The notes under the pieces: model-generated
The model's database searches: none
The model's input: only the letters and a program-made list of their open reading frames with translations
What the model was told of the DNA's origin: nothing
Translations under genes and position numbers: made by a program
Part shown: piece after piece, positions 8,622 to 15,727 of the stretch
How the letters are laid out: every line of letters begins with the position of its first letter
Position numbering within the stretch: the stretch's first letter is position 1
Source of the DNA: Verrucomicrobiales bacterium
GTDB taxonomy: Bacteria > Verrucomicrobiota > Verrucomicrobiia > Verrucomicrobiales > DEV007
Length of the DNA: 45,842 bases
Direction of reading: 5' to 3'
Assembly: GCA_022361255.1 (NCBI GenBank)
Contig: JAKSBG010000193.1
Span: 1-45,842, forward strand

Positions 8622-9437
8622 GTGGTACGGGTTTGCATGGTTGTTGGACGACTGTTTTTGTATCTTTGTATGACAGGGCTTTGCGGAGTTCTGTCCGTTG
8701 GCTGCCTCGGTAAAAAGGATAACACCACGACAGCAGTGGAAGAGCAGGCTCCTCCGCCGGCGGCATACCCGGACACACCGAATTACGCGGATTCCACTTC
8801 GGGCGGGGTGGCACAGACTCCTTCCGCACCACCTTCCAGCGCTCCATCGGCTCCGACTCCCGCAGCACCGTCAGCTCCGGCGTTTCAGCTTCGCGATGGC
8901 GAGCAGCTTGTAGAGCACAAAATTGCTCCGGGCGAGAATCTTTCCAGCATTGCGCAGAAGTACAACACAAGTTACCGGAGAATTCAGGCCGCCAACGGGA
9001 TGTCGAATACGAAAATCTACGCCGGTAAAACGATTCAGGTCCCCACATCCGCTCCGCCGTCGAATCTTGCAATGAACTCGAGTGCAGCGGCTCCTGCTCC
9101 GGCTGCGAGCTCACCCTACGGAAGCACAGGCGGTCGCTATGGTTCCGTGACGTCAACGGCTCCTTCGACTTCGGCACCGACGGGAAGTTACCCCGGAACA
9201 GTGGATCCGCCTCCCGTGTCATCCGGGGCGGGTGCTTACCCTTCCACGACAGCACCGCCATCTCCTCCGGTGAGTTCATCGCCTTATCCGGGCACTACTT
9301 CGGCAACCAATCCGGGTGCGACCTCCTACCGGCCCTCGACGGCACCGTCTGCTCCGACCGCACCGGTTACTCCGCCGAGTCCGCCTGCCTTTCCCACTCC
9401 GAATTTCGGTGGGGGAAATGTCCAGTTTTCCCAGTAG
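8622..9437 (+). CDS. LysM-domain protein with Pro/Ser/Ala-rich tail, possible lipoprotein
   Basis: 271 residues from a GTG at 8622, chosen because AAGGGG lies six or so bases upstream; an ATG at 8637 is the alternative. Residues 6-28 are hydrophobic and end in LSVGC, a possible but non-canonical lipobox (Ser at -3), so export is likely and lipidation uncertain. A low-complexity Ala/Pro/Ser stretch leads to one LysM domain at about residues 94-140 (HKIAPGENLSSIAQKYNTSY, then IYAGKTIQVP), which binds peptidoglycan glycan chains in known families. The remaining 130 residues are almost only Pro, Ser, Thr, Ala, Gly and Tyr, probably an unstructured spacer across the periplasm or cell wall. No catalytic domain is present. 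It stands alone between the transglutaminase operon and the molybdopterin gene. Confidence 0.85.
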   Translation: MVRVCMVVGRLFLYLCMTGLCGVLSVGCLGKKDNTTTAVEEQAPPPAAYPDTPNYADSTSGGVAQTPSAPPSSAPSAPTPAAPSAPAFQLRDGEQLVEHKIAPGENLSSIAQKYNTSYRRIQAANGMSNTKIYAGKTIQVPTSAPPSNLAMNSSAAAPAPAASSPYGSTGGRYGSVTSTAPSTSAPTGSYPGTVDPPPVSSGAGAYPSTTAPPSPPVSSSPYPGTTSATNPGATSYRPSTAPSAPTAPVTPPSPPAFPTPNFGGGNVQFSQ

Positions 9438-9468
9438 ATCGCAAACCGCGAGGAGTCATCTTTTCTCA

Positions 9469-9957
9469 ATGAGCGATTCTATCTCAGTGGGAATCATAAC
9501 GGTTTCCGACCGCGCCGCGGCCGGGGAATATGAGGATCACGGTGGGCCGGCCCTTTGTCAGGCCTGTGACGAATACGGATGGAAAGTCGAGGCGGAAGCC
9601 GTTATCCCGGATGATCTGAAAAAGATCCAGTCGACGGTGAGAGCTTTTTCGGCGCAGGGGTGCGGACTTGTTCTGACCACTGGTGGAACAGGAGTAGCGG
9701 TTCGCGACGTAACGCCCGAAGCGATCCGGGGAATCATGCGTGTGGAAATTCCCGGATTCGGTGAATCCATGCGGATGCAGTCACTGCAGATAACGCCAAA
9801 TGCGATTTTGTCCCGCAGCCTTGCTGCGATCGTCGACCGTTCGCTCGTGATCGCCCTGCCGGGAAAACCGAGCGGGGCGGTGGAATGTCTCGGCTTTGTA
9901 AAAGGGGCCATTCCGCACACGGTAAAACTGGCACTGCGCGTTCCGACTTCGTGTTGA
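9469..9957 (+). CDS. mog: Molybdopterin adenylyltransferase (MogA/MoaB family)
   Basis: 162 residues from the ATG at 9469, with AGGAG about 13 bases upstream. The MoCF_biosynth fold is clear: an N-terminal strand GIITVSDRAAAGEYEDHGGP, the LTTGGTG loop at about residues 67-73 followed by RDVTPEA, the IPGFGESMRMQSL segment, ILSR, and LPGKPSGAVECL near the C terminus. These match E. coli MogA better than MoaB. The family adenylates molybdopterin before molybdenum insertion. An open frame extends upstream to 9316 but would overlap the LysM gene, so the internal start is used. No other cofactor gene is nearby, so the neighbourhood says nothing further. It converges with the minus-strand glycosyltransferase ending at 9991, with 33 bases between. 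Confidence 0.92.
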   Translation: MSDSISVGIITVSDRAAAGEYEDHGGPALCQACDEYGWKVEAEAVIPDDLKKIQSTVRAFSAQGCGLVLTTGGTGVAVRDVTPEAIRGIMRVEIPGFGESMRMQSLQITPNAILSRSLAAIVDRSLVIALPGKPSGAVECLGFVKGAIPHTVKLALRVPTSC

Positions 9958-9990
9958 TTTGCCTCTGAAATGGGAGAAGTGGCGCAGGTG

Positions 9991-10824
9991 TTATCCAATA
10001 CGCTCGCGAAGATCAAAGACCTGTCTCCACTCCATGGAGATTGCTGCGGAAAGCCACGAGAAGAACCGTTCCTTCACGGGTTTCCACTCATTTCTCCTGG
10101 AGCGTTTCAGCCATGCGAGACTGAGGAATTTGATCGATCCAATCGGGCCGAGCCAGGCTACTGGAAGGCAGTATCGATAGGCCAGTTGGAAGACGATGTC
10201 GGCAAATTCGCGGTCACGTGCCGCTCCTCCCCTGAGGTGGGAAAAGCGAAAGTCGACCCGGGCGCAGCGGTCGCCCCTCCGGAGACGTTCAATGGCCCAG
10301 GCGTAGTCCTCAGAGGTATCTATCGACTCGTCGAAGTTTGTGCGATGCCACGCGGAGCGACGGACCATTCCCATGCTGTTGCTGTAGATTGATCCGAACC
10401 GCAGGCCTTTTCTCTGTAGCTCCGCCCAGTCAATGCAGTCGGAATAGTAGGAATCCCTGTCCCATTTTGCACTGGCACAGGAAACGTCCGGGTCTTCAAA
10501 ACAGGCGACAAGCTTTGCGAGCGCGTCCTCCGATTCCAAAACGGTATGGGAGCTCAGAACAAGGACGAGGTCAGTCTCAAGACGAGACATTCCAAAGTTC
10601 AATACTTTGGAATGATGATAGGGTTCCGACCATTCTGCAATGTCGGCTCCCGCTTCACGGAGAATCCGGTGGCTGGCATCTCTTGATTGATTAGCGATGC
10701 CGAGAATTTTGTCAGGCAGGACGGTTTGCCGTGCGAGTGCGGAAAGAACTTCGGGCAGGGTTTCGGCAGAATTCGAGAACCGAATGAGGATGCCGAGAGT
10801 GGGGCGGTCAGGTTTCATATTCAT
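9991..10824 (-). CDS. Glycosyltransferase family 2 protein
   Basis: 277 residues with a GT-A type start (PTLGILIRFSNSAETLPEVL) and the family-2 layout: a nucleotide-sugar binding region, LVLVLSSHTVLES where the metal-binding DxD motif normally sits, and SEDYAWAIERLRRGD (probable catalytic ED) at about 192-206. Replacement of DxD by SSH is unusual, though some family-2 subgroups tolerate it. The C terminus is basic and hydrophobic enough for membrane association, with no clear transmembrane helix. It is the leftmost gene of the polysaccharide locus and is divergent from the Wzy-like gene at 10936. It probably adds one sugar of the repeat unit; the donor cannot be told from sequence. Confidence 0.87.
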   Translation of the reverse strand: MNMKPDRPTLGILIRFSNSAETLPEVLSALARQTVLPDKILGIANQSRDASHRILREAGADIAEWSEPYHHSKVLNFGMSRLETDLVLVLSSHTVLESEDALAKLVACFEDPDVSCASAKWDRDSYYSDCIDWAELQRKGLRFGSIYSNSMGMVRRSAWHRTNFDESIDTSEDYAWAIERLRRGDRCARVDFRFSHLRGGAARDREFADIVFQLAYRYCLPVAWLGPIGSIKFLSLAWLKRSRRNEWKPVKERFFSWLSAAISMEWRQVFDLRERIG

Positions 10825-10841
10825 CGGTTGGAGTGGTTGGG

Positions 10842-10869
10842 TTGTGGCTCAACATGAAACCTTTATAGT
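10842..10869 (+). promoter_or_regulatory. Candidate sigma-70-like promoter for the Wzy-like gene
   Basis: TTGTGG at 10842-10847 and TATAGT at 10864-10869 with a 16-base spacer lie in the 111-base divergent gap, 66 bases before the ATG at 10936. The -10 match is good, the -35 weak. This is a by-eye match only. Confidence 0.3.
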
Positions 10870-10935
10870 CGTTTCCCAAGACCCGCAGTTGGGGGGAAGG
10901 CAAAGTTTCCAAACGGGACGAAGTTCAAGCGAGGT

Positions 10936-12354
10936 ATGAAGGACCTGTTAAAAATCGCAGTGGCCCTGTTTCTTTATTCGGGGCTGGCACCGCTTCTGGG
11001 CATCTGGCTGACTGGCCGGCGGGCCTGGCAGCGTGTGATTTTTGTGACGATGATTGTTCTGACAGGTCTTCGTCCGGGGAACTTCACCTTCATGATCAAC
11101 AGCGTCGAACGGTATCGGGGACATACCAAAGGTTTTGAAATTTCCCTGATCGAGGTGCTCGCGCTCGCTCTGATCGTTGCTATTACCCGCCAGCTACGAT
11201 CGGAACATCCAGCTCCGGGACGTCGTGTCGTGAGAGTCCCGGGGTTGTTCCTTTATCTGCTCTGGTGCTCGATGGCTTTGGTTTCCTTTGTCGGGAGTCC
11301 GGAGCCCGGATATGCCTGGATGGCTGCTTCACGCTTTTTTAAGGGGGCTCTCATATTTGCGGCGGCTGCTCTCTATTTGCGTGATGAAACCGACCTGCGA
11401 TGGGCAGTAGGGGGATTTGCGGCAGCGATTGGCCATCAGGGGCTGCTCACACTGAAGATGCGGGTGATCGACGGGATGTTTCAGGTGAAGGGTTGGTTCG
11501 AACACCAAAACCCGATGGCGATGTGGTGTTACCTCGGTGCCCTTCCTGTCTTTGCGATGGTTCTCCACCCGAAAGTGAAGGGAAAGTATCTCTGGCTGTG
11601 TCTCGCCGGCTATGGCGGGGCGGCTTTGGCCATCCTGGTGTCGGTGTCCCGGGCCTCCCTGGCTGCGTTTGCGGTCGGATCGGCCTGTTTACTGGGGCTC
11701 GCTCTACTCCGGGGATTCAATCGGCGACTATTGGGGATCTCCGGAATGGCGATGATTGCTGCAGTCGTGGTTTTTTTCTTCGGTCTCGATTCCTTTAAGG
11801 CTCGGCTCGCCGAGGTGGAGCAAAGCAGTCAGGAAGTCGAACTCGATCTGCGGGATGTTCTCAATTTGCAAAGCGCCGCTATGTTGCGTGACCATCCTGT
11901 TTTTGGAGTCGGGTGGAATAATTTCGGGATCGTCAACAGTCGCCCGCGGGGGGATCGCTACAGTGAGATTCTGGAAGAGTGGGACCGGGACCGCGGCTTT
12001 ACGATCTACGACGAAAACTACCAGGCGAACCCCCTCACGGAAAGCCTCTACTGGCTTTGGCTGGCGGAGACGGGGTGGGCCGGATTTCTCACCTTTGTTT
12101 TATTTATCGTTATATCTCTGACGTGGCCGCTTCGGGCAATGTTTCGGCTCAGGGGAACCCTTGCCGGTGCGATCGCCGGAGCAATCTTCATTGCCCTTCT
12201 CCTGTGTTATCTTCACGGTACGGTTGAGCGAATTCTCACTCAAACGAAGAACCTTTCGCAATGGATGATTTTGGTCGGGCTGGGAGCAGGGCTGCTGCGC
12301 TATTCACGTCTTTTCGCGGAGAACAAATCTCAGCGACGGCCAGCGGCGAGGTGA
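10936..12354 (+). CDS. O-antigen ligase / Wzy-like polymerase, integral membrane
   Basis: 472 residues with about ten to twelve hydrophobic segments. The central part resembles the Wzy_C / O-antigen ligase domain: WFEHQNPMAMWCYLGALPVF near 190, a VSVSRASLAAF motif near 240, then a long loop with DHPVFGVGWNNFGIVNS near 315-331 and the usual WLWLAETGW before the last helices. Ligases and polymerases of this superfamily join undecaprenyl-linked glycans in the periplasm. Its sequence also recalls the exosortase-associated ligase-like proteins, but no exosortase gene is present here. In a locus with Wzx, copolymerase and exporter genes, a polymerase role is most likely. It is the only plus-strand gene within the minus-strand arm, with its own divergent promoter region. 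Confidence 0.87.
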   Translation: MKDLLKIAVALFLYSGLAPLLGIWLTGRRAWQRVIFVTMIVLTGLRPGNFTFMINSVERYRGHTKGFEISLIEVLALALIVAITRQLRSEHPAPGRRVVRVPGLFLYLLWCSMALVSFVGSPEPGYAWMAASRFFKGALIFAAAALYLRDETDLRWAVGGFAAAIGHQGLLTLKMRVIDGMFQVKGWFEHQNPMAMWCYLGALPVFAMVLHPKVKGKYLWLCLAGYGGAALAILVSVSRASLAAFAVGSACLLGLALLRGFNRRLLGISGMAMIAAVVVFFFGLDSFKARLAEVEQSSQEVELDLRDVLNLQSAAMLRDHPVFGVGWNNFGIVNSRPRGDRYSEILEEWDRDRGFTIYDENYQANPLTESLYWLWLAETGWAGFLTFVLFIVISLTWPLRAMFRLRGTLAGAIAGAIFIALLLCYLHGTVERILTQTKNLSQWMILVGLGAGLLRYSRLFAENKSQRRPAAR

Positions 12355-12399
12355 TATCGGTCTTCGCGATGCACTGCGTCCTCGCGGAATAGCGCTGCG

Positions 12400-13740
12400 T
12401 CACCGGTCCCAACCGAGAGGTGTTCCCCAGTCAGGTTTGGCAGCGGCTTCACCTTCGTGAGCAGGGCGGAGAAGCCAGTCGTAAACCTCGAGAATTTGAT
12501 TCGTTTTGGCCTCCCAGGTGAGGTGATCACGGATATGTTCCTGCGCCGCTTTCCCAAGGGACGCGAGAGGAGACGGATCGTCGAGATATTGTTGAAAAAG
12601 CTGGCGCAAGTTGGAGACAATGGACTCCCTGTTGTCGAGGGGCAGGATATGACCGGCTCCCGGTGGCACGAGCTCCGGCGGCCCTCCATGGTCGAGAACC
12701 ACCGGGGAAACCCCGAGAGCCATTGCTTCCAGCACTGCGCCGCCCCCGAATTCCCGGATACTGGGGAAAGCGAAGAGATCGGCACGTGACAGTCTGTCCT
12801 GCAGGGAGCCGTGTTCTACCCAGCCTGCGAGAATGCCAGCCGGGTCGAGCCCCGCACCGGCGAGTTGTCTGGTCAGACTTTCACGGGCAGGGCCGTCACC
12901 GATAACATCAAGTTCGAGCCGGCCTTCTTGCAATAGCGGTAGCGCTGCCTCGATGAGCATATCTACGCCTTTCAGTGCGACCAGTCTTCCCACAAAGGCG
13001 ATCCGCAGCGGACCGGGCTCTCTGGGAGAGCGGGGAGTGAGAGGGAAGCGACCGGTGTCGATTGCGTTCTCGGGGAGAAAAATGCATTTGCTGTGCAGGG
13101 ACCGGGGCATCTCGCGCAAGGTTGCCCGCGAGCCAACCAGGATCCCGGAGGAATGTTTTCTCGCCGCACGAGCTCCCGGCAGAAAGCGATAGAAGGGGCG
13201 CAGGGATCCCCCGCGATCATTTTCCTCTTTCCGGATTTGATCGAATCCCTTTGGCCAGGGCACGCCTCCGTTGAGTGGGCCAAGAAGAAAAGGGATGCCG
13301 TGTGCTTTGAGCTTGCGGGCAAGAGGGCTCGGGGTAGTAGGGGAAAGGGGAAGAATCCGATGAACCAGATCAAACTCACCGCTCTTGATCCGGTCCCCCA
13401 GAGTGTCCCAGAGAGCCCTCTCGAAGGCAGGGTAGACGAGATTTGAGAAAGCTGCGTAGAGGCTCCACGAGAACTGGTCTCCGGGACTGAGAAGGCGAGT
13501 CGCCTTCCAGGCGATATTCTGGATCCGGCGGGTGTCGATCGCGGTGAAATCTTCACCTTCGACCAGGCCGGCTCCGAGAAAGTCATCCCGGTTTCGCCAG
13601 TGAGTTACGATGTGTGCATTTGTCTTCCGGGCGATGGCGGAAGCGCAGGACCATCCGACGAGAGAGGCGCTGGTAAGAGTGGGGTTCGCTCCTTCCGCTA
13701 TCAGGAGCGGTCGCACCTTTTTATCGGATGATCCTGCCAT
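12400..13740 (-). CDS. Glycosyltransferase family 4 protein
   Basis: 446 residues, GT-B fold. The C-terminal nucleotide-sugar domain begins at about 245 (LRIAFVGRLVALKGVDMLIE) and carries the EX7E-like motif FPSIREFGGGAVLEAMALGV followed by PPELVP near 365. The N-terminal half (acceptor domain) contains FDLVHRILPLSPTT and LLGPLNGGVPWP, seen in a GT4 subgroup of exopolysaccharide loci. The start ATG at 13740 is two bases from the stop of the export lipoprotein gene upstream (13743), so they are cotranscribed. It is the last gene of this minus-strand run and converges with the Wzy-like gene (45-base gap without an evident terminator hairpin). Donor and acceptor are unknown. Confidence 0.9.
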   Translation of the reverse strand: MAGSSDKKVRPLLIAEGANPTLTSASLVGWSCASAIARKTNAHIVTHWRNRDDFLGAGLVEGEDFTAIDTRRIQNIAWKATRLLSPGDQFSWSLYAAFSNLVYPAFERALWDTLGDRIKSGEFDLVHRILPLSPTTPSPLARKLKAHGIPFLLGPLNGGVPWPKGFDQIRKEENDRGGSLRPFYRFLPGARAARKHSSGILVGSRATLREMPRSLHSKCIFLPENAIDTGRFPLTPRSPREPGPLRIAFVGRLVALKGVDMLIEAALPLLQEGRLELDVIGDGPARESLTRQLAGAGLDPAGILAGWVEHGSLQDRLSRADLFAFPSIREFGGGAVLEAMALGVSPVVLDHGGPPELVPPGAGHILPLDNRESIVSNLRQLFQQYLDDPSPLASLGKAAQEHIRDHLTWEAKTNQILEVYDWLLRPAHEGEAAAKPDWGTPLGWDR

Positions 13741-13742
13741 GG

Positions 13743-14909
13743 CTACTCAGTTCCGAGGGAAACATTCAATCCAACCGGCGCGGCATTGGAGCCGGCTCCG
13801 GCATTACCACCTTCGTTGGCGGCGACAACGCGCACGAAGGTGTCGACGGCCTCGCGGCCGATTTCTTTAAAGGAGATCGACCCGTCTCCGGGCACATAAA
13901 CGATGTCGCCCGGATCGAGGCGTATGTTGGTGGCATTGCCATTCATGATCGCACTCGCGTCGACAATTGCGATTTTTGGATCTGTCAGGGATCCTCGAAC
14001 GATGGCAACCCGGTCGAGGCGGGCTGTGCGAAGAAAACCCAGCCCCCGACCCAGGGCTGCGGTCAATGTCATTTCGTTCATAAATCCGACCGGTCTCGGT
14101 TCGGTTACGGCTCCGAGAACATAAACTTCATTCGTCAGCGCGGAGGGCAAATAAATAAAATCATCCGGACGCAGGTAAACGTTGTAGGAGAGATCCCCTT
14201 TGCGAATCAGGGCTTCGAAATCGATCGGTAACATCTTTCCGTCGCGAACGAGGAAACTGTGTTGGAGGTCGGCCAGTTCTTCGGTGGTTCCGGTAAATCG
14301 TGACGTGAAGAGTCCTCCCGAAAGGGAAAGTGCATCAAGCACCTGCATTGGTGCATTGATTGGATAGTTTCCCGGTGAGTTGACCCGTCCGAGAATCGTA
14401 AACTGCTGGCTGGTTGCTTCCACGAGTGTAACGCTGACCTGCGGATTCCGGTAGAATCTGGTCAGGCCTGATTCCAGCTCTGCTTTCAGTTCCCGGGTCG
14501 ATTTTCCTTCCGCTTCGACTCCATCGAGTAGATCGTAGTAAATACGTCCGTCGGGGGTTACGAAAGTTTCCTCCCGGGTATCCGGTTCGCCGATAATTTC
14601 GAGCTCGAGTTGGTCTTCGGGACCAAGCCGATAGTCCCCGTCGGGAGGCTGTAGCATAGTGGGGGTCGGTTTACCGCGGGAGGCGGATTCTCCGAAATCC
14701 GGTTCGACCGGGGTGGGGGTTGCGACTTGCGATGGATTTTTAGACTCGCGCGGATGGAATGTGTTCTGGTGTCCCGTTTTGCAGGAGGACGCAATCAGGC
14801 TGCAGAGGAGAGAAATGAGAAGCGCGCGGGGAAATGTCCAGGGTCTTTCCCCTGCTTCAGCCGGAGAGGTATCCCGGTGGTGATTCTGTCTGATGGCGTT
14901 TCGGACCAT
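13743..14909 (-). CDS. Polysaccharide export protein, Wza/OPX type, likely lipoprotein
   Basis: 388 residues. A hydrophobic stretch at 29-42 ends in LIASSC (Cys43), an acceptable though not ideal lipobox. The Poly_export domain starts at about 93 (YRLGPEDQLELEIIGEPDTR), followed by two SLBB beta-grasp domains at about 168-250 (FTILGRVNSPGNYPI) and 261-340 (EVYVLGAVTEPRPVGF). A final helix (EIGREAVDTFVRVVAAN, about 349-365) and a Gly/Asn-rich tail may form the outer-membrane segment, as in Wza. Export proteins of this kind form the periplasmic/outer-membrane channel. From about residue 93 to its end it is clearly related to the last third of the fusion protein at 15728-18727, so the locus encodes two paralogous export modules. 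No stand-alone copolymerase accompanies it. Confidence 0.92.
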   Translation of the reverse strand: MVRNAIRQNHHRDTSPAEAGERPWTFPRALLISLLCSLIASSCKTGHQNTFHPRESKNPSQVATPTPVEPDFGESASRGKPTPTMLQPPDGDYRLGPEDQLELEIIGEPDTREETFVTPDGRIYYDLLDGVEAEGKSTRELKAELESGLTRFYRNPQVSVTLVEATSQQFTILGRVNSPGNYPINAPMQVLDALSLSGGLFTSRFTGTTEELADLQHSFLVRDGKMLPIDFEALIRKGDLSYNVYLRPDDFIYLPSALTNEVYVLGAVTEPRPVGFMNEMTLTAALGRGLGFLRTARLDRVAIVRGSLTDPKIAIVDASAIMNGNATNIRLDPGDIVYVPGDGSISFKEIGREAVDTFVRVVAANEGGNAGAGSNAAPVGLNVSLGTE

Positions 14910-14943
14910 GGGGGAAGGTCAGCCCTTTCCCTCCCAGCCTCCA

Positions 14944-14967
14944 TCCCCCCAACAGGGTGGGGTTGGT
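14944..14967. repeat. GC-rich imperfect palindrome at a gene boundary
   Basis: TCCCCCCAACAGGGTGGGG (14944-14962) followed by TTGGT lies in the 66-base gap between the response regulator stop and the export lipoprotein start. CCAAC pairs with GTTGG. It resembles similar C-run/G-run palindromes at about 24811, 28593 and 33830 and shares CAACAGGGT with the tandem repeats at 44270-44334. It is likely a member of a short dispersed repeat family; a terminator or processing role is possible. Confidence 0.4.
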
Positions 14968-14975
14968 CTTCGGAA

Positions 14976-15647
14976 TTATTCCCCGGTGTATTGAAGATAC
15001 TTGATGACCGCTTCGGTCCGGGAGCGGACGTGCAACTTGCGGTAGACTGACTTCAAGTAGTCACGAACCGTTTCGTAACTGATGTGGAGTTCGTAGCCGA
15101 CCTCTTTCGGCACCATTCCCTGGGCGAGAAGTTCGAGAATCTGGCTTTCCCGTGGAGTGAGCCCCGGAATTTCCTTTTTCTCGGGCTCGGCTGGTTCCTG
15201 AAACGACTGGATCACCATCCGGGCGATGTCCTGACTTAGCGGAGCCCCTCCCCCGGCAGCCTGCCGAATTCCCTCAGCGATTTCCGCAGGACTCGAAGAC
15301 TTGAGTAGATAGCCACTCGCCCCGGCCCGTAGAGCCGAAAACACCTTCTTTGAATCGTCGTGAATTGTGAGGACGACAAACGCAGTGTTGAGCAGGTGGG
15401 GGGAGATTTCTTTGATCCACTCGATTCCGGAAACTCCGGGGAGTTCAAGGTCGACGACGATGACATCGGGCTTCAGATCAAGCGCCGGTTTGACGGCGTC
15501 CTCAGCCGATTCCCATGCTCCGGCAAGGGTGAAATACCCGGGCTTGCTCTCGATGAGGCGGGAGACAAAGAGCCGAAGGGTGGGGTCATCTTCAATAATC
15601 CCGACACTCAGGTTACGGATTTCTTCTTCGGTATCACTTTCCGCCAT
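14976..15647 (-). CDS. NarL/LuxR-family response regulator
   Basis: 223 residues from the ATG at 15647; an open frame reaches 15788 but would run into the upstream gene, and the receiver domain starts right after the chosen Met. The receiver domain (about 14-135) has the acidic pair Glu19/Asp20 with Asp21, phospho-acceptor Asp66 (VIVVDLELPG), Thr94 and Lys116, all intact. A LuxR-type helix-turn-helix follows at 160-220 (LTPRESQILELLAQGMVPKE, then YETVRDYLKSVYRKL). Phosphorylation normally promotes dimer binding to promoters. There is no adjacent sensor kinase: the only kinase in the window is the H-NOX-linked hybrid kinase at 29275-32646. Position inside the polysaccharide operon suggests it controls the locus. 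TATAGT lies seven bases upstream of the ATG, too close for a normal leader. Confidence 0.93.
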   Translation of the reverse strand: MAESDTEEEIRNLSVGIIEDDPTLRLFVSRLIESKPGYFTLAGAWESAEDAVKPALDLKPDVIVVDLELPGVSGIEWIKEISPHLLNTAFVVLTIHDDSKKVFSALRAGASGYLLKSSSPAEIAEGIRQAAGGGAPLSQDIARMVIQSFQEPAEPEKKEIPGLTPRESQILELLAQGMVPKEVGYELHISYETVRDYLKSVYRKLHVRSRTEAVIKYLQYTGE

Positions 15648-15727
15648 GTTGTAACTATACCGCCATCGCAGCGGTTGAGCTACTTCGAAATGTACGGCAT
15701 TAGTTACTTTAGAGACGGGTATTCCAT

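Noticed and set aside
10936-12354. Exosortase-linked system
   Set aside because: The ligase-like protein resembles members linked to exosortases, but no exosortase and no PEP-CTERM-type protein is seen in the window.
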